From Flavobacteriales bacterium UBA3364 (lineage in GTDB: Bacteria; Bacteroidota; Bacteroidia; Flavobacteriales_F; PHOS-HE28), in contig DEQO01000105.1 of assembly GCA_002360495.1 (NCBI GenBank), positions 1 through 33,993 of the forward strand: 33,993 bases of DNA. Direction: 5' to 3'. Position numbers and translations under genes: made by a program. Below the pieces are notes generated by a model, which did not search any database, was not told where the DNA came from, and saw only the letters and a program-made list of their open reading frames with translations. This document shows, piece by piece, positions 29,683-33,993 of this stretch. Position 1 is the first letter of the stretch. The number at the start of each line of letters is the position of its first letter.

Positions 29683-29940
29683 ATGGAGGTAACCGAAGCC
29701 AGTTTCAACGGCACCCTGCGCACCATCCTGTGGTTGGTGCTGGCCTGGATGGCCCTGCGCTGGTTCCTGCAGTACCAGCGCAATGCCGCGGCGCGGCGCA
29801 ACGCGCACGCTAATGCTCACCAGAACACACCGTCCCGGGCCAAGGGCGAGGTGCGCATAGAGAACGTGCCGCCCGCCAAACGCCCCGGAGACAAGTCTGG
29901 CGGCACCATTGTAGACGCCGATTTCGAGGAGATCAAGTAG
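29683..29940 (+). CDS. DUF4834 small membrane protein
   Basis: An 85-residue protein with one membrane helix (TLRTILWLVLAWMALRWFLQ, residues ~11-30), a polar linker (NAAARRNAHANAHQNTPSR) and the conserved end KGEVRIENVPP ... GGTIVDADFEEIK. This tail, 'KGEVRIE...VDADFEEIK', is the DUF4834 signature and is Bacteroidota-specific. The family is repeatedly found directly before yfhO, as here (19 bp gap). Function unknown; co-expression suggests a role near the YfhO membrane protein. Confidence 0.88.
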   Translation: MEVTEASFNGTLRTILWLVLAWMALRWFLQYQRNAAARRNAHANAHQNTPSRAKGEVRIENVPPAKRPGDKSGGTIVDADFEEIK

Positions 29941-29959
29941 CCACCCCGACCACCAGATC

Positions 29960-32797
29960 ATGAACGCCATCCCCTGGAAACGCATCCTGCCCATACTCGC
30001 CGCGCTGGCGTTGTTCTATGGCCTAAGCCTGGTCTACTTCAGCCCCATGCTGGAGGGCAAGAGCCTGGACCAGCACGACATACAGCAGTGGCAGGGCATG
30101 GCGCGCGAAGTGGATGAGCACCGCGAAGCCACAGGAGAAGAAGCCTTGTGGACCGGCAGCATGTTCAGCGGCATGCCGGCCTACCAGATCTCGGTGAAGT
30201 GGTCGGCCAATCTGCTCAAGTACGCCGATTCCCTGTTCCACGGCTTCCTGCCGCGTCCGGCGAACTTCCTCTTCCTCTACCTCGTGGGGATGTTCGTGCT
30301 TCTGCGGATCTTGAAAGTGGATCCGTGGCTCTCCGTGGTGGGTGCCATGGCGTTCGCGTTCTCATCCTACTTCTTCGTGATCCTTCCTGCTGGCCACACC
30401 AGCAAGGCCAACGCGATCGGCTACATGCCCATGGTGCTCGGCGGTCTCTACCTGCTTTACCGTGGGCGGATGATCCTGGGCGCTGCTTTGCTGGGTATTT
30501 TCCTCGGGCTGCAGATCATGCAGAACCACTTGCAGGTGACCTATTACCTCGCCATCCTGCTCATGCTGTTCGTACTGGCGGAATTCGTTCGCGCGTTCCG
30601 GGAGAAGTCCCTCGGTGATTTCTTCAAGCGATCGGGCCTCGGCGCCGTGGCGGCATTGCTCGCTGTGCTATGCAACCTGGGTGTGTTGTGGAGCACCGTG
30701 GAGTACGGCAAGTACAGCACCCGCGGCAAGAGCGAACTCACGATCCTGCCGGATGGTACATCCGCAGAAGGCATTCGCACCGCCGGCCTTGATCGGGATT
30801 ATGTGACGCAGTACAGCTACGGCAAGCAGGAGTCGTTCACCCTGTTGGTGGCCGATGCGAAAGGCGGCTTCTCGAGCATGATCGGCAATGGCCCTGAATT
30901 GGCGGGGACCGATCCGCGTTACCGCGAGAACATCGCGCAGATGAACCGGTATTGGGGCGACCAGATCAGCACGTCCGGACCGCAGTACGCTGGCGTGATC
31001 GTGGTGCTCCTCATGCTGCTGATGCTGATGCGGACCGAAGGCCGCGACCGCTGGTGGTTGCTCGGGTCGTTGGCGGTGATCCTGCTGCAGATCATGATAT
31101 CCAATGCCGCGCCCTACGACGATACGGTGGCCGTGGCCTACGTCGGTGGCATAAAGGCCTCCTTGCTGTCCGGGCTGCTGATGATCGTGTATTTGGGCGC
31201 GGGGCTCTTCCTCATGCGCAACGGGCTGGTCTATGCGTTGTTCAGCGCGTTGTTGCTCACGCTGATGCTTTCATGGGGCCGCAACCTGATGCCGCTCACG
31301 GATTTCTTCCTGGAATACATGCCGGGCTACAACAAGTTCCGTGCGGTCACGATCATCCTGGTCATCGTGGAACTCGCCGCTCCGGTGCTGGCCGTGCTGT
31401 ACCTGGATCGCTTGGTGAAGGAGGGCGGATGGAACAAGGCCGTGGAGAAACGATCGCTCATCGGGATGGGTGCTTTGCTGGTGGTATTGCTGGCGATGGG
31501 CGCGGCGCCGGACACGTTCTTCAGTTTCGTGAGCGATCAGGAGCAGACCATGCTGTTGAAGCAGGCCGAGGATTCTCCTGCAATGGAGGCCCAGGTGCGC
31601 GTCTTCGTTGATGAGTTGAAACAGGTGCGGATCGGTCTGTTCACGTCGGACGTGTGGCGCAGCTTCGCGTTCACGATCGCCGCAGGACTGTTGGTATTCC
31701 TGTTCGGTCGCAAGAAGGTGGGTAAAGTGGTGCTGCTTGCCGGCATGGGTGTCTTGATACTGCTGGACCAGTGGACAGTGGACAAGCGCTACATGCACAA
31801 CGACAAGGAGCGCGGCCGGTACGTGAAGTGGATGGATGATGAGGAGGCCGAACATCCATACAAGCCCGATGCGGCGGACAAGGCGATCATGGACGCGGAA
31901 TGGTCACCGCTGGCGGATGCCGATCACAAGGCGACCATGGAGCGCCTGAAGCAGGAGGGAGAACTGCCCTTGGGCAAGGCGCGTGCGGAAGCGGAGATGA
32001 TCGAGCGGTTCGGGAGCCTGCGTCGCCTTGGTGGCTACCGCGTAATGACCCTCAACAATCCCTTTGCGGACACCAAGGTGAGCTACTTCCACAGAAGCCT
32101 CGGCGGTTACCACGGTGCCAAATTGAAGCGCTACCAGGAGCTGATCGAGTTCCAGCTGGGCCCGGCGATCCAACGCATTGGCGGGATGCTGCAAAGCGGC
32201 ACCTCACTGCCGCAGATCGACAGCCTGCTCGCCCGGGAAGGCGTTCTCAACATGCTGAACACGCGTTACCTGATCTACAACCCCGAGCGACCACCGATCC
32301 GGAATACCAATGCCTACGGCCCGGGCTGGTTCGTGGATGACGTGAAGTGGGTGAAGAACGCGGACGAGGAGATCACAGAGTTGGGCACCATCGATCCGGC
32401 GACCACCGTGTTGATCGATGAACAGTACAGGTCGGCGATGGGTTCCATCAATGCCGTTGCTGATCCTTCAGCAAGCGTTGAGTTGACCAAGTATGCCACC
32501 GACGAATTGACCTACACCGTGCGCTCGCAGAACGGCGGCGTGGTGGTCTTCAGCGAGATCTGGTACGGCCCGGATTGGAAAGCGACCATCGACGGCAAAC
32601 CCGTGGACTACGCTCGTGCCGACTATGTGCTGCGCGCCATGGCGGTTCCCGGCGGTGAACATACGGTCGTCTTCAAGATCGAAAGCACCCCGTTCAATAC
32701 CTCCAAGCCGATCGCACTCGCTTCCAGCGCACTGCTGCTCATCCTGGTCCTCGGTGCACTTGGTTGGGAGTGGCGCGCGTCGCAGAAGGCGGAATGA
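29960..32797 (+). CDS. yfhO: YfhO-family multi-spanning membrane protein (GT-C-like)
   Basis: A 945-residue inner-membrane protein with about 13-14 helices and a large C-terminal extracytoplasmic domain. It starts MNAIPWKRILPILAALALFY, then YFSPMLEGKSLDQHDIQQWQ, where the D/E-bearing first loop is conserved in YfhO and GT-C glycosyltransferases and contains the sugar-transfer residues. Later blocks include GSMFSGMPAYQISVKW, AGHTSKANAIGYMPMVLGG, LGLQIMQNHLQVTYYLAIL and, near the end, FSEIWYGPDWKATIDGKPVD (the typical 'Y.PGW.A.IDG' beta domain). Gram-positive YfhO glycosylates lipoteichoic acid; in Bacteroidota the acceptor is unknown. Its stop overlaps the next ATG by ATGA (32794-32797), coupling it to a glycosyltransferase. 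Confidence 0.95.
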   Translation: MNAIPWKRILPILAALALFYGLSLVYFSPMLEGKSLDQHDIQQWQGMAREVDEHREATGEEALWTGSMFSGMPAYQISVKWSANLLKYADSLFHGFLPRPANFLFLYLVGMFVLLRILKVDPWLSVVGAMAFAFSSYFFVILPAGHTSKANAIGYMPMVLGGLYLLYRGRMILGAALLGIFLGLQIMQNHLQVTYYLAILLMLFVLAEFVRAFREKSLGDFFKRSGLGAVAALLAVLCNLGVLWSTVEYGKYSTRGKSELTILPDGTSAEGIRTAGLDRDYVTQYSYGKQESFTLLVADAKGGFSSMIGNGPELAGTDPRYRENIAQMNRYWGDQISTSGPQYAGVIVVLLMLLMLMRTEGRDRWWLLGSLAVILLQIMISNAAPYDDTVAVAYVGGIKASLLSGLLMIVYLGAGLFLMRNGLVYALFSALLLTLMLSWGRNLMPLTDFFLEYMPGYNKFRAVTIILVIVELAAPVLAVLYLDRLVKEGGWNKAVEKRSLIGMGALLVVLLAMGAAPDTFFSFVSDQEQTMLLKQAEDSPAMEAQVRVFVDELKQVRIGLFTSDVWRSFAFTIAAGLLVFLFGRKKVGKVVLLAGMGVLILLDQWTVDKRYMHNDKERGRYVKWMDDEEAEHPYKPDAADKAIMDAEWSPLADADHKATMERLKQEGELPLGKARAEAEMIERFGSLRRLGGYRVMTLNNPFADTKVSYFHRSLGGYHGAKLKRYQELIEFQLGPAIQRIGGMLQSGTSLPQIDSLLAREGVLNMLNTRYLIYNPERPPIRNTNAYGPGWFVDDVKWVKNADEEITELGTIDPATTVLIDEQYRSAMGSINAVADPSASVELTKYATDELTYTVRSQNGGVVVFSEIWYGPDWKATIDGKPVDYARADYVLRAMAVPGGEHTVVFKIESTPFNTSKPIALASSALLLILVLGALGWEWRASQKAE

Positions 32798-33993
32798 AGC
32801 GCGTGCTGATCATCGCCTACTACTGGCCGCCCAATGCCGGTGTGGGGGTGTTCCGCTGGCTGAAGTTCACCAAATACCTGCCGCAGTTCGACTGGCAACC
32901 GGTGATCTACACGCCGGAGAACCCAGAACTGATGGCGGTCGATCCTTCCTTGGAGAAGCAGATCCCGGCCGGGGCCGAGATCATCAAGGCGCCGATCATC
33001 GAACCGTATGCGTGGTACAAGCGCTTCACCGGAAAGAAGTCCGACGATCGCTTGCAAACGGCGTTCCTGAAAGAGGACGGTGGGGGACCGACGTGGAAGG
33101 AGAACGTCGCGAACTGGGTGCGGAGCAACTTCTTCATCCCCGATGCGCGTGTGTGGTGGGTGAAGCCCTCGGTGACACGGTTGCTCGCGTACCTGAAAGC
33201 CCATCCGGTCGATGTGATCGTCACCACGGGATCGCCGCACAGCCTGCACTTGATCGGTCGTGAGTTGAAAAAGCGCACGGGCATCCCGTGGGTCGCCGAC
33301 TTTCGTGATCCGTGGACGAACATCGATTTCTACGGACAGCTGAAGCTCACGAAGTGGGCCGATGCCGAGCAGCATAAGCTGGAACGGGCGGTACTCTCCG
33401 AAGCGGACCGCGTGATCACCGTGAGCTGGCGCTGGGCCGAGGAGTTGAAAGCCCTCGGAGCGAAGCAGGTGGACGTGATCACCAACGGCTTCGATCCGGA
33501 CGATCTACCGGCACCACCCGGACCGGTGGATGACGCATGGTCGCTCGTGCACGTGGGGTCCATCAGTGCCACGCGGAATGTTCCCGAACTCTGGCGGGCC
33601 CTGGCCGAACGTGCGGGGCGCGATCCGGAATTCCGTTCCCGGTTCAAATTGCGCTTGATCGGCGGTGTGGACCACACGGTACAGCGGGATCTTGAAGCGG
33701 CGGGACTTGGCCCGTACATTGAACGCATCGGGCAGGTCGATCACACCGAAGCAATGCGCCAGATGCAACGCGCCCGGGTTTTGCTGCTGCCGGTCAACGA
33801 TACACCGAACGTCGGCGGGTTCCTTCCAGCGAAGGTCTTCGAGTACCTCGCCGTGCAACGCCCGATCCTGGCCGTTGCCCCGCTCGACGCCGACATCGTT
33901 CGCGTACTGGGGAAAGGTCATCGTGTTGTTCCTCGTGGTGGGACCTCCGCTCTACGTTCCGCCGTGGATGCGCTCTTCAGTGACATGCGTACC
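32794..33993 (+). CDS. GT4-like glycosyltransferase, 3'-truncated by window edge
   Basis: The frame is open from ATG 32794 to the window end (400 codons). The protein begins MKRVLIIAYYWPPNAGVGVF, the usual GT4 N-terminal strand and loop ('YYWPP..G.G..R'), with WVADFRDPWTN, DRVITVSWRWAEEL and DVITNGFDPDDL of the family, then WSLVHVGSISATRNVPELWR and the C-terminal nucleotide-sugar domain with GFLPAKVFEYLAVQRPILAV (the glutamate in 'K.FEY.A..RP' binds the sugar nucleotide). It likely makes surface polysaccharide or modifies glycans with YfhO, to which it is coupled by an ATGA overlap. Sugar specificity cannot be told. Confidence 0.93.
   Translation, partial: MKRVLIIAYYWPPNAGVGVFRWLKFTKYLPQFDWQPVIYTPENPELMAVDPSLEKQIPAGAEIIKAPIIEPYAWYKRFTGKKSDDRLQTAFLKEDGGGPTWKENVANWVRSNFFIPDARVWWVKPSVTRLLAYLKAHPVDVIVTTGSPHSLHLIGRELKKRTGIPWVADFRDPWTNIDFYGQLKLTKWADAEQHKLERAVLSEADRVITVSWRWAEELKALGAKQVDVITNGFDPDDLPAPPGPVDDAWSLVHVGSISATRNVPELWRALAERAGRDPEFRSRFKLRLIGGVDHTVQRDLEAAGLGPYIERIGQVDHTEAMRQMQRARVLLLPVNDTPNVGGFLPAKVFEYLAVQRPILAVAPLDADIVRVLGKGHRVVPRGGTSALRSAVDALFSDMRT

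Overview
The window is about 34 kb of a high-GC chromosome from a member of the Bacteroidota, most likely a Flavobacteriales-type environmental lineage. Three things point there: two large secreted proteins ending in type IX secretion (Por) sorting domains, several Bacteroidota-typical families (DUF4834 next to YfhO, DUF1572/DinB, the small 'N-acetylglutamate synthase'-named family), and promoter -7 boxes of the TAnnTTTG type instead of sigma70 -35/-10 boxes. The species is inference. No rRNA, tRNA, CRISPR array, insertion sequence or phage gene was seen.

Region 1 (1-5570) carries mostly unrelated plus-strand genes: a 5'-truncated TonB C-terminal domain, a small secreted protein, a ~113-aa family protein, a class I-like PPK2 polyphosphate kinase, a SpoIIAA/STAS-like protein, an AlkD DNA glycosylase and a SOUL haem-binding protein. 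A small minus-strand membrane protein lies among them. A perfect 9-bp hairpin at 5589-5611 separates this block from the next.

Region 2 (5639-18190) is the most interesting part: a stress island built around a divergent promoter at 12343-12546. Leftward run a universal stress protein (USP), a 3' remnant of a short-chain dehydrogenase, a TerB-like protein, a Na+/Ca2+ exchanger-family antiporter, a P2-type Ca2+ ATPase, a frameshifted K+-type channel, a Crp/Fnr regulator, a 33-aa membrane peptide and a DUF2892 protein. Rightward run a USP, an unannotated 52-aa six-cysteine peptide, another USP, an M50 site-2 protease with CBS domains, an acetyl-CoA hydrolase/CoA-transferase, a formate/nitrite-family transporter, and a 5' remnant of a phospholipase-D-like gene. 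Four dyads of the form TGAC-N4-RTCA (the Crp/Fnr core) lie upstream of genes here and upstream of ppk2. At three of them a -7-like box follows the dyad centre by 28-31 bp. I infer a Crp/Fnr-controlled redox or energy-stress regulon, comparable in content to mycobacterial DosR or Pseudomonas Anr regulons.

Region 3 (18187-27610) holds an AI-2E family permease, a VCBS/ASPIC T9SS protein, a LOG-family protein, a minus-strand ECF sigma factor with three small envelope proteins (two sharing a C-terminal motif), a DinB-like protein, a leucine-rich T9SS protein and a HEAT-like protein. Region 4 (27661-33993) has a DEAD-box RNA helicase with DbpA-type domain and RGG tail, then divergently DUF4834, YfhO and a glycosyltransferase that runs off the window.

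A recurring pattern is a -7-like box followed by four or five bases and then ATG (alkD, crp, the 33-aa peptide, FNT, LOG, DinB, the LRR T9SS gene). This suggests that many mRNAs here are leaderless or nearly so.
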